Assembly: GCA_964437365.1 (NCBI GenBank)
Contig: CAYTGM010000008.1
Span: forward strand, 150,215 to 214,214
Reading direction: 5' to 3'
DNA length: 64,000 nucleotides
From: CAYTGM01 sp964437365
GTDB taxonomy: Bacteria > Sumerlaeota > Sumerlaeia > SLMS01
Shown: piece after piece, positions 9,022 through 17,896 of the stretch
Layout of the letters: every line of letters begins with the position of its first letter
How positions within the stretch are numbered: the first letter of the stretch is position 1
The notes under the pieces: generated by a model
The model's database searches: none
What the model was told of the DNA's origin: nothing
What the model saw: only the letters and a program-made list of their open reading frames with translations
Position numbers and translations under genes: made by a program

Positions 9022-9678
9022 ATGAAAAAGAAACTCCTACAAGGCGTTACGCTTCTGGAACTCCTGGTCGTCCTCGTTGTGATCTCGATCATTTCCACGA
9101 TTGCTGTCGGCGTTTATACGAAAGAAATTGTCCGAGCTAAGTACGCAAAAGCACGGGCTGAAATCCGCACTCTGGAAATCGCCATCGCTCAATACGAAGT
9201 TGATACGGGTCAGTTACCTCCGTCTGGATCAGGTCCAGGGCTTGCCCCAAATAACTTTGTGGCAGGAAACCCCAATGAAGGATCGGGCTACCTGCAGCTC
9301 GCACTAAGATCCTCTTTAAACGGCGATTTAAGAGACCCGCTAAGTCCCCTCTGGAATGGACCCTATGTGGATTTCGATTACAACAGACTAGGCAGCGTGG
9401 ACGGAACTCCTATCACTGACGATAGCTTTAGCGGTAATCCAGGCGAGATCAGCTTTCTTGATCCCTTCGGGTCTGCCTACATCTATATCAGGTTCGATGA
9501 TTATGATCAGGGCGGCGCTGAGCTTCCTTCAAGTAATCCTTTCTCAGCGACTGAAACCTATTACAACCCCACAACTTACCAGATTATTTCTCCAGGAGCC
9601 AACGGTACAACAGGCGCTGGCGTCGACTTTGGCACTGAGCCAGACGACATTTCTAACTTCTCCTCTCCAACCATCTAG
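9022..9678 (+). CDS. GspG-like pseudopilin, copy 5 of 5
   Basis: ATG 9022 gives MKKKLLQG|VTLLELLVVLVVISIISTIAVGVY, a compact prepilin leader with Glu at +5; an upstream in-frame ATG at 8986 would add 12 residues and cannot be excluded. The mature region has 'LEIAIAQYEVDTGQLPP', the closest match in the array to canonical GspG, plus 'LWNGPYVDF', 'LDPFGSAYIYI', 'ISPGANGTTGAG' and 'EPDDISNF'. At 218 residues it is the shortest copy. It is the last gene of the operon, followed 30 bases later by a strong terminator. It is the best candidate for the ancestral major pseudopilin, by inference. Confidence 0.77.
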   Translation: MKKKLLQGVTLLELLVVLVVISIISTIAVGVYTKEIVRAKYAKARAEIRTLEIAIAQYEVDTGQLPPSGSGPGLAPNNFVAGNPNEGSGYLQLALRSSLNGDLRDPLSPLWNGPYVDFDYNRLGSVDGTPITDDSFSGNPGEISFLDPFGSAYIYIRFDDYDQGGAELPSSNPFSATETYYNPTTYQIISPGANGTTGAGVDFGTEPDDISNFSSPTI

Positions 9679-9707
9679 AGATATAGAATTTCTTCATTCA
9701 GCAGGTT

Positions 9708-9737
9708 ATGCCGGGCTCTTCAGCCCGGCATTTTCTA
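9708..9737 (+). terminator. Rho-independent terminator of the pseudopilin operon
   Basis: A perfect 8-bp GC-rich stem, GCCGGGCT at 9710-9717 and AGCCCGGC at 9722-9729, closes a CTTC tetraloop. It is extended by an AT/AT pairing and followed by TTTTCTATT. It sits 30 bases after the last pseudopilin gene. Confidence 0.9.
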
Positions 9738-9804
9738 TTAAAGCATCTTCAAAAGTCCCGCTCGCAGCCAGCTTATATCGGACAGGAATTTTGACAGACA
9801 CTTT
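9738..9804 (-). repeat. Shortened copy of a ~160-bp MITE-like element
   Basis: Read on the minus strand, AGTGTCTGTC begins right after the TAA of the lipoprotein gene and the sequence matches the first ~48 bases of the element at 33633-33790 with only a few differences. It then jumps to a segment resembling the element's other end (CTTTTGAAGATGCT against CTTCTGAAGATCACC). It therefore looks like an internally deleted copy. Confidence 0.65.
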
Positions 9805-10435
9805 AGAAGATGCTGTCGCGTTCCTGACCGGGCATTGATTCAGATAAAACAAGAATATCTGCGCCGGTTTTCAAGTTCGTTCCGCTATACTGAATTCTAC
9901 CATTATTCCCGAGGTAATACATGACCGGGGCATCGGGACGTTGTGCGCCTTCTGGAATGACACCGAAAGAACGGCTGACCCAGTATGAAGGGTCCGATAA
10001 TACTGCCAGTCTTACATCATTGCGTCTTGCCAGGACGTTGTTCTCTTCCGGTTTGTGCGGTGTGACGATGAGGCTTTCAATTCCCTGATTCGCCAGAAAT
10101 GACTGGTATTTTGTGATCCACGTATAGACGGGACGGTTTCCCGGTGACCCGCCCGGAAGCATGAAGATGATGATGCTTCCCTTGCCACTCGTCAGCTCTG
10201 CTGAGCTGACTTCAAAACCCTTCTGGTCCTGCAGCCGGAACACGGGGACTCTGGCTCCGACGTCAAGTAGAGAGGATCGCGGAGTCAGTGACGCATTCGA
10301 TTGAGCAACGTTCTGCGGAGGTTTTGGGGGAGGTGGCGATGTATAGATGGGGCCTTTGCAACCTGTGAGTCCAGCGATGATAAATGAAGCTGCAATAGTT
10401 AAAGTGGTGCGATGAATGATTTTCGAGGCAGTCAC
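9803..10435 (-). CDS. Thioredoxin/peroxiredoxin-fold lipoprotein lacking CxxC
   Basis: The start is the GTG at 10435, which overlaps the stop of the upstream glycosyltransferase as GTGA and has AGGAAAGAGG before it. The 210-residue product has a lipoprotein signal ending LTGC with Cys26, a Pro-rich linker (PPPPKPP), then an AhpC/TSA-like fold: 'VGARVPVFRLQDQKGFEVSSAEL', 'SIIIFMLPGGSPGNRP', 'ESLIVTPHKPEENNVLA', 'LAVLSDPSYWVSRSFGVIP'. The position normally holding the peroxidatic or CxxC cysteine reads PGGSPGN, so a thiol-redox role is unlikely from sequence. It is probably a membrane-anchored periplasmic protein. Translational coupling to the glycosyltransferase is likely; a shared function is not known. 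Confidence 0.7.
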   Translation of the reverse strand: MTASKIIHRTTLTIAASFIIAGLTGCKGPIYTSPPPPKPPQNVAQSNASLTPRSSLLDVGARVPVFRLQDQKGFEVSSAELTSGKGSIIIFMLPGGSPGNRPVYTWITKYQSFLANQGIESLIVTPHKPEENNVLARRNDVRLAVLSDPSYWVSRSFGVIPEGAQRPDAPVMYYLGNNGRIQYSGTNLKTGADILVLSESMPGQERDSIF

Positions 10436-11187
10436 TTTTTCCTCTTTCCTGAACGCATATTTCCCCGTCTCAACCAAAGTCTGAAGACATCCCAGAAAAC
10501 TTTAACAGAGTCCTTAATCGGGCTGACTCTTGAAGCAGGAGAATCAATCCATCTGATTGGAACTTCTGCAATGCCAAACCCTCTTTGGTGGGCCAGATAT
10601 AGAATTTCGACATCAAAGGAAAAGCCCTTCAATTTCTGTCGTTTGAAAACATAGTCGGCCGCTTTCGCCGTAAACATTTTAAATCCACACTGTGTATCAA
10701 GAATGCCTGGAAGGAGAAGAATCTGAACAAACAGGTTGAAGGTTCTTCCCATGAGTTCCCGGTAGAATGGTTGGCGGACTTCCAGCTTGGATCCATAAAC
10801 CGCCCGCGATCCGATAGCCACACCAAATTGATCCTGAGTGAGCTTTTTGAGGAGCTTTTCAGTCTCTTCGATCGGCGTAGAATTGTCTGCGTCAGTAAAG
10901 AGTCTATACCTGCCCCTTGCGTGGTTCAGCATTCCATTCTTGATTGTTCCACCCTTGCCGAGGTTGCATGGATTGGAAACAACTTTCGTCGTGGAAAGGC
11001 GTGCCGTTTCTTTGGCGACACGGACGGTGTTATCTGAAGATCCATCATCAACAACAATGATCTCTGAGCAATAAGATTGCTTTTGAAGATAATCTTCTAT
11101 TTTTTCGAGCGTATCGGGAAGTCTCTCCTCTTCGTTATAGGCGGGGATAATGACTGAGAGAAAAATGGAGTTTGTTTTGTCTTCCAT
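10432..11187 (-). CDS. Family 2 glycosyltransferase, dolichyl-phosphate glucose synthase-like
   Basis: The preferred start is ATG 11187 (MEDKTNSIFLSVIIPAYNEEE); an earlier start at 11241 would add 18 residues without family resemblance. The GT-A fold is shown by 'SVIIPAYNEEERLP', 'EIIVVDDGSSDNT' and the metal-binding DAD at residues 99-101 (LFTDADNSTP). The segments 'GKGGTIKNGMLNHARGRY' and 'DTQCGFKMF' are typical of the DPG/DPM synthase branch. Such enzymes transfer glucose or mannose from a nucleotide sugar to a polyprenyl phosphate on the cytoplasmic face of the membrane. There is no C-terminal membrane segment. The downstream lipoprotein gene starts within its stop codon. Confidence 0.8.
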   Translation of the reverse strand: MEDKTNSIFLSVIIPAYNEEERLPDTLEKIEDYLQKQSYCSEIIVVDDGSSDNTVRVAKETARLSTTKVVSNPCNLGKGGTIKNGMLNHARGRYRLFTDADNSTPIEETEKLLKKLTQDQFGVAIGSRAVYGSKLEVRQPFYRELMGRTFNLFVQILLLPGILDTQCGFKMFTAKAADYVFKRQKLKGFSFDVEILYLAHQRGFGIAEVPIRWIDSPASRVSPIKDSVKVFWDVFRLWLRRGNMRSGKRKK

Positions 11188-11544
11188 TGTAGAGGTTGAA
11201 CCAGTTTGAAGAGGTGAATAAATGTTCGAGAAGAGCCCCATGGATTCTTGGGAAGCATAAGTGTGTCAAGAGGATGGATTTCGACGGTAATTGGAGCATG
11301 AGTAGATGTTTCCGAAATTATGGCAAAATATAGAGTTTTTTCATGAAATTTGTGGTCATTACGCATTGACAATAATGGCGGGTGACTCCACGCTTTAGAT
11401 GGAGGGTCGCATGTGAGGATTGTTCATTCTTTAGATTTTGTAGGTTGACTCCCGAAAAAAAATCTGCATGAATTCGATACAAACAAAACGCGACTCGATA
11501 CTGATAATAATTCAGTGAAACTCACTACAGGAGAAATCGCTGCT
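11188..11544. other. Divergent intergenic region with a possible promoter
   Basis: No gene is visible. The region lies between the divergent glycosyltransferase and the secreted cohesin-like protein. TTGACT at 11445-11450 is a plausible -35 box for the latter, but no convincing -10 box is properly spaced. A CAGGAGAA ribosome site at 11528-11535 supports the downstream ATG at 11545. Confidence 0.3.
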
Positions 11545-13335
11545 ATGACCTCAAGGGCGGTTCGTATCAAAAGATTACTCGGGGCGGGAGCTCTTACGGT
11601 TGGCATCACATCCGCCGTTAATGCGCAGAATCCCGTCGTGAGCGTAACATCCACAAGTGCAGCACCTGGCGGCTCAGCCATGGTTGAACTGCAAATTCAA
11701 GTGCCAGAGAACAACACAACCGGCACTGATCCGCAGAACATTGCGGCTGTTAACTTTACCATCGAAATTCCCTCTGAAGATGCGTCACTCGTTGACGGTA
11801 CTATCACAGGGACGCTCGATGCCAACCTTACTGGCTACACCTACGATGATAACACATTGAACCCAGGTGGAGCAATTCAGTATCGCGGCGTTGTTTACAA
11901 ATCAGACAATGGAGCAAGTAATATCGATGCTTCATCAACGGTCTCGATCGCAACTGTGATGATTCCGATCGCTGCTTCGGCACCGAACGGTGCGCAGCTC
12001 GATCTGGAAATAAAGACCGAATTTGATCAGGACGGCGTAACGGCTCTGGTAGGTATCTCAGACTCTTCGGGTGTTTCTCAGGTTGGTGCTCAAGAAAGCC
12101 CGGGCGCAGGGGTCGCACGCGCCATTGATGGGGTTGACGGACAGGTCGTCATTAACGTTGGCGGACTTGACCATGACCTTTCAGATCCAACGGATCTGGC
12201 TGGATACACCGGTCGTCAGATTATCCTGCCATTCGTTGACGTTTTCCCAACCTTTACACCAACTCAAGATGTACCCACTGAGAACGATCTGCTTGTTGAC
12301 TTCAACTCGACTCAGAATGGTATCGACATCGTCACAAATGTAGCAGGCAACTTTGGTATCTTTGAGATAACAGGCCTCGACGCAGGTGCGCCTGTCAGCG
12401 AAGGAAACGTTATTCTGGACCGATGGAGCGTGTCTTCAAACGCTGCAAATCCAGGCGATAACGTTGCTGCACGTATCCGTCTCGGTGTCGACTCTGTTGC
12501 TTCTGTGTCTATTTTCCAGGAACCAAATAAAGATGGCGGCACTCAGGGAGCGAACGTGGTTCCCGAGAACGGTGGCGGTCCTGTTACATACACGTCACTT
12601 CTCTATGCTCCTCCAAGCATAGATAACGGAAATCGCGATCAGTATCTTTCAGCCTTTGATGTCCTCTCATTTGGCCTCGGAACTAATGGAAATATTCTTA
12701 CATTAAGTGATCACCAGACTGACATTATCCCGGCTATTGCGCTCAATAATGCAAACGTAGTCTATACGCAGGATTTCTCTGCTGGTGATTCAGATGGATT
12801 CACACCTTTCGAGGATCAGGGGTACTTCGCTGACATTGGAAACGATCCAGGCTCACCGATTAACACAACTCTTACAACGGCAGATGGTTTGAACATTGGT
12901 CTTGGTGGCCCTCCAGATTCCAACGGCTTCTCCTTCGCCTTCTTTGAGAAAACAATCCCTGGATGGACAGTTACTGCAGGCAAGATCTACGAGCTTCAGT
13001 ACACTATTGCAACAGGTGCACCTACCAAGGAACAAACCAATATTTCTCGACTCCGCGTTAACATTGGCGACGGTATAAATCTTGGAAATGGACTCTTCGA
13101 TTACGTTTGGACAGGTGTTCATGAGTCAGGCGGCGGAGCAACTGATCAGGAAGATCTTCCAACACCAAGTGGAACTACTTTCACTGCATACATTGATGTT
13201 CCTGACTCACTTGCAGGCAGCGGCGTTGTTCTTTCCTTCGATGGCTATGCGGTTAGTCCAAACTCCACAGGTGCTGTGATTCTTAAAGACATCACCGTAA
13301 CAGAATATGACAGGCCTTCTTACCCAGCATTCTAA
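11545..13335 (+). CDS. Large secreted protein with N-terminal cohesin-like domain
   Basis: ATG 11545 is chosen because CAGGAGAA precedes it and it opens a clean signal peptide (MTSRAVRIKRLLGAGALTVGITSAVNAQ). The next ~130 residues (VVSVTSTSAAPGGSAMVELQIQ, FTIEIPSEDA, GGAIQYRGVVY) resemble a cohesin-type beta sandwich as found in scaffold and surface proteins. The remaining ~430 residues are Gly/Asn/Thr-rich beta structure without a family I recognise. The C-terminus is EYDRPSYPAF. The protein is probably exported; whether it binds dockerins is unknown, and no dockerin is seen in the window. It is followed by a strong terminator, so it is monocistronic. Confidence 0.65.
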   Translation: MTSRAVRIKRLLGAGALTVGITSAVNAQNPVVSVTSTSAAPGGSAMVELQIQVPENNTTGTDPQNIAAVNFTIEIPSEDASLVDGTITGTLDANLTGYTYDDNTLNPGGAIQYRGVVYKSDNGASNIDASSTVSIATVMIPIAASAPNGAQLDLEIKTEFDQDGVTALVGISDSSGVSQVGAQESPGAGVARAIDGVDGQVVINVGGLDHDLSDPTDLAGYTGRQIILPFVDVFPTFTPTQDVPTENDLLVDFNSTQNGIDIVTNVAGNFGIFEITGLDAGAPVSEGNVILDRWSVSSNAANPGDNVAARIRLGVDSVASVSIFQEPNKDGGTQGANVVPENGGGPVTYTSLLYAPPSIDNGNRDQYLSAFDVLSFGLGTNGNILTLSDHQTDIIPAIALNNANVVYTQDFSAGDSDGFTPFEDQGYFADIGNDPGSPINTTLTTADGLNIGLGGPPDSNGFSFAFFEKTIPGWTVTAGKIYELQYTIATGAPTKEQTNISRLRVNIGDGINLGNGLFDYVWTGVHESGGGATDQEDLPTPSGTTFTAYIDVPDSLAGSGVVLSFDGYAVSPNSTGAVILKDITVTEYDRPSYPAF

Positions 13336-13365
13336 AGAACGTCTCTCACAAAATAAATTAAACCC

Positions 13366-13399
13366 ATCCCGCTCGTTGCAAAAACGAGCGGGATTTTTC
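13366..13399 (+). terminator. Rho-independent terminator
   Basis: A perfect 12-bp stem, ATCCCGCTCGTT (13366-13377) and AACGAGCGGGAT (13383-13394), with a 5-base loop is followed by TTTTTCT. It ends the transcript of the cohesin-like protein. Confidence 0.92.
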
Positions 13400-13500
13400 T
13401 ATCTCTCTCAATTCTATATAATCTCATTTCCTCCTTCGTTTTTTTCTGGATTCTTCTGCTCGAAGCATCGATTCTTTCTTTGCTACGACGGAGAGATAAG

Positions 13501-15405
13501 ATGCTTTTTTTGAAACGCGAATTTTCCATCATTATATCCCTGAGCACGATGCTCACCTTTGTTGCTTCAATATCTTCCGCTCAGAAGGATGATGCCGACT
13601 CACTCTATGGTCTACACTGGTACAGCGCACCCACCGATACCTCAGCTGCTGGGCAGACAGACGCAGAAGCAATGGGCGAATCAAACGAGATGTGGGTTCT
13701 TGAGATCAACCATATAGACACTGTTTCACCTGATCCTGCACCAGGCTCTACGGGCGTGCAGGCAAACCCCTGGGACCGACCAGAATTCTATGTTAATTAT
13801 GGTATAGACGGAGGCCACAGTGCGCGAGTTACTCATGAAACGAAGAACCACTCTCTGATCTATCGCCTCCAGCCGAACTGGGGAAGGAACGTTCCTTATT
13901 TTGAATCGGAGGGCTCGCCAAACAACGATCCCTTTACGGTCACCGACTACGCTGCCGCAGCAAAGGCTGCTGCACAAACTCATGCGAGTTACTGTCGAGT
14001 CTGGCAGATCGGTAACGAAGTAAACCTCTCCGATGTGGAAAACAAACGGTGGAACCCGGCAACAGAACGTTATGATATTCCCTGGGAAGCTCCCCCTGAA
14101 GCATACGCAGAAACATATCTTGCCGTTCGAAACGCTATACACGAGGTGATACCTGGCTTCCAACCTGCCGAGCAGATTGTTCTTATGCAGGCCAATTCCC
14201 CCGGACTCGCTGGTAATCCTGCTATACGATTCATGGACGGCAACGAGTATCTCTACCGGATGATTGCTGCTATACCGGAAGGACAGCGCAACCTTATCGA
14301 CGGGTTTGCGCTACATGGCTATGCTGAGCCAGGGGGCGCCAATGACGGCTTTGATGGCTTCTTTGATTCAATTCGCGAGCAGCTCATGATTATAGACGAA
14401 CTGGGTCTCGGCGATAAGCCAGTTTTTATAACTGAGTTTAACAAACATATGCCTAACGCACCAAACGCAAATATTGGAGCACGGTTCGTTCAGAAAGCAT
14501 ATACAGGAATTCACGACTGGAATGTCTCTGACGGAGCATGGGAAGGCCATCCCTCACATGATATCGTCACAGCTTGCTGGTTTGTCTTCTATAATGCAGG
14601 GGGAGGATGGGGCGACTATTCGTTGCAGGTTTGGAAAGATAATATTGTATCGACAGATCCGAATCAGAATCCCTGGTATGGTTTCAATGAGGTCGCTCAG
14701 CTTGATTATCCAAGAGGGTCAATGACAGGTGGGGGATCTACACCTCCTTCAGATGAACTCTGGTGGGAGGATCACTTCGACACGAGGGATACAACACCCC
14801 GGTTGCCCGATTGGAAAGTTCAGAACCGGATCGGAGGGAATGTGACTGCCACAGGTGATGGACTTCTCCAGTTGAACTCAGGCGTTTCATCAAATTCGGG
14901 AGGTTCGATTCAAACCTTTGGATATACGTTTTCTAATTTCCGGGCAGAGCTGGAGTTCACCATCTCGGATGCGCGAATTCCCTCCTCCTCCAGCAATACA
15001 GCAGAGGCAAACTTTGACATACGTATTCGTGAAGGTTCAAAAGGATACTCCCTGACCTTCTTTACTGATGCTTCCGATGCCTCACGTCAGAATCGCGTCA
15101 TTCTGCGCGGAACCAATACCTGGGATACCATTGATGGGAAAAATGAACTTATCGGGATTGAATCTGGAGACAGTTTCCGTGTCGCCATCATAGCGAATGG
15201 ACCTGAGCTACAGTATCGAATCTACAAGAATGGCTCACAAGCACCTGTTGTCGATTGGACGGTAGAGGATGATCGGGCCACAACGGGTTGGATCAGTCTT
15301 GTCAGCTACAATGTGAGGCAGGTGCTTGTTGACTGGATTCAAGTGGGAGGAGTCGAATGGCAGGGGACTGGAATTGATCAACCTGTATCCTGGGTCGTTT
15401 TTTGA
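13501..15405 (+). CDS. Secreted glycoside hydrolase-like protein (TIM barrel plus jelly-roll domain)
   Basis: ATG 13501 has GGAGAG nine bases upstream and starts a signal peptide (MLFLKREFSIIISLSTMLTFVASISSAQ). Residues ~40-400 look like a clan GH-A (beta/alpha)8 barrel. 'YCRVWQIGNEVN' gives the Asn-Glu acid/base pair at the end of strand 4, and 'KPVFITEFNKH' gives a candidate nucleophile Glu on strand 7; 'DGFALHGYAEPGG' lies between them. The C-terminal ~220 residues (DHFDTRDTTPRLPDWKV to VLVDWIQVGG) resemble a concanavalin-like/DUF1080 sugar-binding jelly roll. The enzyme should act on extracellular polysaccharide; substrate and GH family are not assigned. The C-terminus is QPVSWVVF. The gene converges on the cupin gene with four bases between stops. 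Confidence 0.65.
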   Translation: MLFLKREFSIIISLSTMLTFVASISSAQKDDADSLYGLHWYSAPTDTSAAGQTDAEAMGESNEMWVLEINHIDTVSPDPAPGSTGVQANPWDRPEFYVNYGIDGGHSARVTHETKNHSLIYRLQPNWGRNVPYFESEGSPNNDPFTVTDYAAAAKAAAQTHASYCRVWQIGNEVNLSDVENKRWNPATERYDIPWEAPPEAYAETYLAVRNAIHEVIPGFQPAEQIVLMQANSPGLAGNPAIRFMDGNEYLYRMIAAIPEGQRNLIDGFALHGYAEPGGANDGFDGFFDSIREQLMIIDELGLGDKPVFITEFNKHMPNAPNANIGARFVQKAYTGIHDWNVSDGAWEGHPSHDIVTACWFVFYNAGGGWGDYSLQVWKDNIVSTDPNQNPWYGFNEVAQLDYPRGSMTGGGSTPPSDELWWEDHFDTRDTTPRLPDWKVQNRIGGNVTATGDGLLQLNSGVSSNSGGSIQTFGYTFSNFRAELEFTISDARIPSSSSNTAEANFDIRIREGSKGYSLTFFTDASDASRQNRVILRGTNTWDTIDGKNELIGIESGDSFRVAIIANGPELQYRIYKNGSQAPVVDWTVEDDRATTGWISLVSYNVRQVLVDWIQVGGVEWQGTGIDQPVSWVVF

Positions 15406-15409
15406 AGTC

Positions 15410-15739
15410 CTATTGGGAAACTTTGAAGTGAAAAGCTAACCATATACAGGTTGGCTGAGAGTTGGTTTCAATTACCCGATGTTTCTTGTGGGCTGGTATA
15501 TAGAGATAATCTCCGGTCTTGAGGTCCATGCAGCTACCATCCTTCCACTCAAGTCTGGCATGACCCTGCAGTAAAACAACCCATTCATCCTTATCCTGGT
15601 CATACCATTCATCCTGCCTGGTGCGTTCACCGTAAGAGACAATGCGTTCGATAATGATACCGTCGCCCTCATGGAGAGTCTCAAAGACTTCTTTCCCTTC
15701 GTCCATGGGCAGATGACTGAAAATATTGTCTTTAGGCAT
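15410..15739 (-). CDS. Small cupin-domain protein
   Basis: This 109-residue protein is a single cupin. 'GERTRQDEWYDQDKDEWVVLLQGHARLEW' covers the first motif, with the His positions replaced by acidic residues, and 'LKTGDYLYIPAHKKHRVIETN' the second, with His residues. Similar short cupins are found in many bacteria and may bind metal or small ligands. The gene stands alone, upstream of nothing obvious, and is followed by the convergent glycosidase gene. The function is not predictable. Confidence 0.72.
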   Translation of the reverse strand: MPKDNIFSHLPMDEGKEVFETLHEGDGIIIERIVSYGERTRQDEWYDQDKDEWVVLLQGHARLEWKDGSCMDLKTGDYLYIPAHKKHRVIETNSQPTCIWLAFHFKVSQ

Positions 15740-15791
15740 GTGTTAAGCCTCGGTGAAGCCGACGGAATTTTAGAGTGGTGGGTAAAGGAAG

Positions 15792-15867
15792 TGGAGGTCC
15801 GGGTGGGATTCGAACCCACGAATGAGGCTTTTGCAGAGCCTTCCCTTAACCGCTTGGGCACCGGACC
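15792..15867 (-). tRNA. tRNA-Cys (GCA) with encoded CCA
   Basis: On the minus strand the acceptor stem GGTCCGG/CCGGACC pairs fully. The anticodon stem AGGCT/AGCCT holds a CTGCAAA loop with anticodon GCA. The T arm is GTGGG-TTCGAAT-CCCAC. The discriminator base is U, as expected for tRNA-Cys, and CCA is encoded at 15794-15792. Confidence 0.96.
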
Positions 15868-16051
15868 GCCGTAAGGGAGCAAGAGCTTGCAAAGGACCTG
15901 TCCGTCGGTCAAGGCCTAAGCATCATAAATTCCTGACTTATCTCATTTCATCAGCGCAGGCCGAGTTCCGTTCAACTGGGGTTGCGGAAAAAACAGACTC
16001 GATGTAGATCAAAATTCAAAGCACGCTCATCTAGAAAATTGGAGAAAATCT

Positions 16052-17728
16052 GTGGATCGAACCTGCGCCCTTGGACTCGACTTTGGAACAAACTCAGTCA
16101 GAGCACTCATCGTTGATACTCAATCAGGAGAGGAGTTGGGTACCTCCGTTTCTCCCTTTCCATCAGGAAAAGACGGGATCATCCTTGATGAGTCGGACCC
16201 AAACTTTGCCAGGCAACATCCCAAAGACTATCTGATTTCCATGAAAAAGGCGGTTCACTCTGCCCTCCAGATAGCTCAATCCGAATATGAAATCGAGGCT
16301 GAGCACATCATCGGTATCGGTATGGATACAACTGCCTCCAGCCCTCTCCCTCTCGACGAGGAGGGAATACCTCTCGTATTTCACGACGAGTTCGCCGATG
16401 AACCAGCAGCCCTTGTCTGGCTCTGGAAAGATCATACCAGCATCAAAGAGGCGCAGGAAATCACCCGGAAAGCGGCTGAGCACCGCCCGGAGTATCTCGC
16501 CAAATGTGGAGGGACGTATAGCTCGGAATGGTTCTGGTCGAAAGTGCTTCATTGTGCTCGCCACTTTCCCCACATTTATGAGGCGGCAACAACATGGATA
16601 GAGCACGGAGACTGGATGGCAGGGTTACTGATCGGTGAAACGGATCCGGCTGATTTTCCACGCAGTATATGCGCCGCCGGTCACAAAGGACTCTATCACA
16701 AAGAGTGGGGAGGCTATCCCGATCTCGAGTTCCTTGAAATTCTTGAACCTAAACTGACAAAGCTGCGGCAGATGATGCCTCATCGAGCACAGGTTGCCGG
16801 ATCGATTGCAGGCAAGCTTTGTGATGATTGGGCAAAGCGGCTCGAACTTAAGCCAGGAATCCCCGTTGCTAATGGGGCCATCGATGCTCACCTCGGAGCA
16901 GTAGGATCAGGTATCAAAGAGGGAACGCTCGTCAAGGCACTCGGTACCTCCTCCTGTGATATGATGGTGGTTTCATTGAAAAAGAAAATAGAGGATATAC
17001 CAGGACTCTGCGGAATTGTCCCCGAATCGATCGTTCCCGGACACTATGGCCTCGAGGCTGGACAGTCTGCTGTTGGGGATATTTACAACTGGTTCGTAGA
17101 ATATATAGCCCCCAAAGGACTGAATCATCGCGAGCTAACACATAAAGCCAGTGAACTGAAGCCCGGAGAATCCGGACTCCTGGGACTCGATTGGCATAAC
17201 GGCAACCGAACCATCCTCATCGACCCAGAGCTAACAGGGACATTGCTTGGAATGACGCTTCACACTCGTCCTGAAGAGATCTATCGATCACTGATCGAGT
17301 CAACAGCATTCGGATCGCGCATCATTATCGAACGTTGTGAAGAGTATGATGTACCCATCGAGAACATCGTTATATGCGGTGGCATTGGTGAGAAAAATGA
17401 CATGGTTCTCCAGATCTATGCAGACGTGATGAACAGACCGATCATGCTGGCAAGAAGTGGTCAGGCCGCCGCATTGGGTGCAGCTATATGTGGAGCTGTG
17501 GCTGCAGGCACAGAAGCCGGAGGGCACGTGGATATTGCCACAGCACAAGAAGCCATGGCCGGAGTCAAAGACGAAATCTTTAATCCAAACCTCGATGCCG
17601 TTTCCGTATACGAAGATCTTTATCAGCTATACAAAGCCATTCATGATGCATTCGGTACAAATGTGAAGTCGGACCTGTCTCATGTTATGAAGGATTTGAT
17701 TGGAATCCGAAATCGCGTCAGAAGCTGA
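16052..17728 (+). CDS. araB: Ribulokinase
   Basis: This 558-residue FGGY-family sugar kinase starts with GTG 16052, seven bases after a GGAG site. Its N-terminus 'LGLDFGTNSVRALIVD' is the first phosphate loop. The segments 'GMDTTASSPLPLDEEGIPL', 'ALVWLWKDHTSIKEAQEI' and 'KCGGTYSSEWFWSKVLH' are specific to the AraB group of ribulokinases, as is the length. The enzyme phosphorylates L-ribulose to L-ribulose 5-phosphate in arabinose catabolism, in the cytoplasm. No araA or araD is adjacent, so the rest of the pathway must be elsewhere. No operator for AraC can be recognised upstream. Confidence 0.88.
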   Translation: MDRTCALGLDFGTNSVRALIVDTQSGEELGTSVSPFPSGKDGIILDESDPNFARQHPKDYLISMKKAVHSALQIAQSEYEIEAEHIIGIGMDTTASSPLPLDEEGIPLVFHDEFADEPAALVWLWKDHTSIKEAQEITRKAAEHRPEYLAKCGGTYSSEWFWSKVLHCARHFPHIYEAATTWIEHGDWMAGLLIGETDPADFPRSICAAGHKGLYHKEWGGYPDLEFLEILEPKLTKLRQMMPHRAQVAGSIAGKLCDDWAKRLELKPGIPVANGAIDAHLGAVGSGIKEGTLVKALGTSSCDMMVVSLKKKIEDIPGLCGIVPESIVPGHYGLEAGQSAVGDIYNWFVEYIAPKGLNHRELTHKASELKPGESGLLGLDWHNGNRTILIDPELTGTLLGMTLHTRPEEIYRSLIESTAFGSRIIIERCEEYDVPIENIVICGGIGEKNDMVLQIYADVMNRPIMLARSGQAAALGAAICGAVAAGTEAGGHVDIATAQEAMAGVKDEIFNPNLDAVSVYEDLYQLYKAIHDAFGTNVKSDLSHVMKDLIGIRNRVRS

Positions 17729-17896
17729 GTCCAAGAATGAAGCACGAAGGCGGAAGGATGAAGTGTCTTGACAGGTGAACCCTTCGCTGGGAGTGGGGAT
17801 CTCCTGAACCATCGCAGAGTACTACGTTTTCGTTGTCCTTGTCGGCGGTTCCCGAGGCCTTCCGGGGATAACGAAACTGAGTGTTGGAGGCCGTGA

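Noticed and set aside
9756..9804. A shared peptide SLYRTGILTDTL in antisense frames of two MITE-like copies, with only synonymous differences
   Set aside because: There is no common start or continuation, and the full copy at 45268-45432 does not encode it. The agreement is best explained by DNA-level repeat similarity.
15671..15874. A 67-codon plus-strand frame across tRNA-Cys
   Set aside because: The peptide RVGFEPTNEAFAEPSLNRLGTG is the usual translation of an antisense tRNA, not a gene.
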